Origin: Gammaproteobacteria bacterium | GTDB taxonomy: Bacteria; Pseudomonadota; Gammaproteobacteria; Pseudomonadales; Pseudohongiellaceae | Direction: 5' to 3' | DNA: 6,179 bases | NCBI GenBank assembly: GCA_016762975.1 | Contig: JAESUV010000045.1 | Location: forward strand, 1-6,179 | Part shown: positions 5,569 to 6,179 of the stretch, in pieces | Layout of the letters: every line of letters begins with the position of its first letter | Position numbering within the stretch: position 1 is the first letter of the stretch | Translations under genes and position numbers: made by a program | The notes under the pieces: model-generated | Seen by the model: the letters and a program-made list of their open reading frames with translations, nothing else | The model's database searches: none | What the model was told of the DNA's origin: nothing

Positions 5569-6179
5569 GTGAATTCTGAATCAGCCAAGTCAATCAAATC
5601 TCAATCTCTAAAAATAGGTATCTGTGGCTTTGGTACCGTAGGTGGTGGCAGTTACAACCTGTTGCAGAACAACGGCGAAGAAATTACCCGTCGCGTAGGC
5701 TGTGCAATCGATGTTGTCAGAATAGCGTCTCGTAGCATCAAAAGTGGAGATGTCGCTTCGACAGTCAAGATTAGCAATGACCTATTTGATGTCGTCAACG
5801 ATCCTGAGGTGGACATAGTCATCGAGACAATCGGTGGTTTCGAGCCTGCATTCGAGGTGGTTCGTCAGGCGTTGGCGAACGGAAAGCACGTAGTGACAGC
5901 AAACAAAGCTCTAGTCGCAGAGCGCGGTAATGAACTCTTCGCAGTTGCAACGGATAATGCCGTGACCCTAGCATTTGAGAGCAGCGTCGCAGGCGGCATA
6001 CCAATTATTAAGGCTTTGCGAGAAGGTTTATCTGCAAATAAGATCGACTGGCTGGCAGGTATCATCAACGGCACGGGGAATTTCATCCTGACCGAGATGG
6101 CTGAGAAACAACGTCAGTTCGCCGATGTGCTCACCGAAGCGCAGCAGCTTGGCTATGCCGAGGCTGATCCGGCATTCGA
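5569..6179 (+). CDS. hom: Homoserine dehydrogenase, N-terminal part (cut by window end)
   Basis: Hom reduces aspartate semialdehyde to homoserine with NAD(P)H, the step leading to threonine and methionine. The first 203 codons are present and open to the window end. The Rossmann motif GFGTVG is at 20-25, TANKAL at 110-115 with the conserved lysine K113, FESSVAGGIPIIKALREGL at 136-154, GIINGTGNFILTEM at 164-177 and LGYAEADP at 194-201. This is the stand-alone monofunctional type, with no aspartokinase domain ahead of it. GTG 5569 is the only plausible start: an in-frame TGA lies at 5548-5550 and no other start codon falls between. It adds roughly ten polar residues before KIGICGFG. The ribosome binding site is poor (GGGG near 5559-5562). 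The missing C-terminal part normally includes the rest of the catalytic domain and an ACT domain; thrC is a likely next gene. Confidence 0.95.
   Translation, partial: MNSESAKSIKSQSLKIGICGFGTVGGGSYNLLQNNGEEITRRVGCAIDVVRIASRSIKSGDVASTVKISNDLFDVVNDPEVDIVIETIGGFEPAFEVVRQALANGKHVVTANKALVAERGNELFAVATDNAVTLAFESSVAGGIPIIKALREGLSANKIDWLAGIINGTGNFILTEMAEKQRQFADVLTEAQQLGYAEADPAF

Overview
The window is a chromosomal housekeeping segment from a gammaproteobacterium. Every protein gene lies on the + strand. The order is ffh, rpsP, rimM, trmD, rplS, dsbC, hom. The first five match the well-known SRP / ribosomal protein S16 operon region. The dsbC-hom pair recalls the xerD-dsbC-hom-thrC order of Pseudomonas-type genomes, so I place the organism broadly with Pseudomonas/Cellvibrio-like or marine gammaproteobacteria. 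No 16S or other decisive marker is present. Three of the seven genes (ffh, rimM, hom) start with GTG.

Layout. Positions 1-390 hold no gene. They carry a consensus -10 element and two copies of a roughly 115-bp structured repeat made of nested hairpins, with another hairpin between them, all ahead of ffh (391-1785). Positions 1786-2033 hold a weak candidate terminator hairpin, a probable promoter and a foldable leader for rpsP. rpsP (2034-2294), rimM (2316-2861), trmD (2927-3691) and rplS (3793-4158) form one operon, closed by a clear intrinsic terminator at 4227-4256. Positions 4257-4663 hold no credible gene but contain about three imperfect tandem copies of an 80-bp unit, then a candidate extended -10 promoter for dsbC. 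dsbC (4664-5413) is followed by a short spacer with its own TATAAT element and by hom, which starts at 5569 and runs off the window end.

Functionally, Ffh is the SRP GTPase for co-translational membrane targeting. S16, RimM (30S maturation), TrmD (tRNA m1G37) and L19 serve ribosome assembly and decoding. DsbC is the periplasmic disulfide isomerase. Hom is the branch-point enzyme toward threonine and methionine.

The genes themselves are ordinary. The parts worth a second look are non-coding: the covarying hairpin repeat ahead of ffh, and the 80-bp tandem array sitting between rplS and dsbC, where xerD would be expected next to dsbC in Pseudomonas-like genomes. I found no CRISPR array, transposase, tRNA, rRNA or defence gene.
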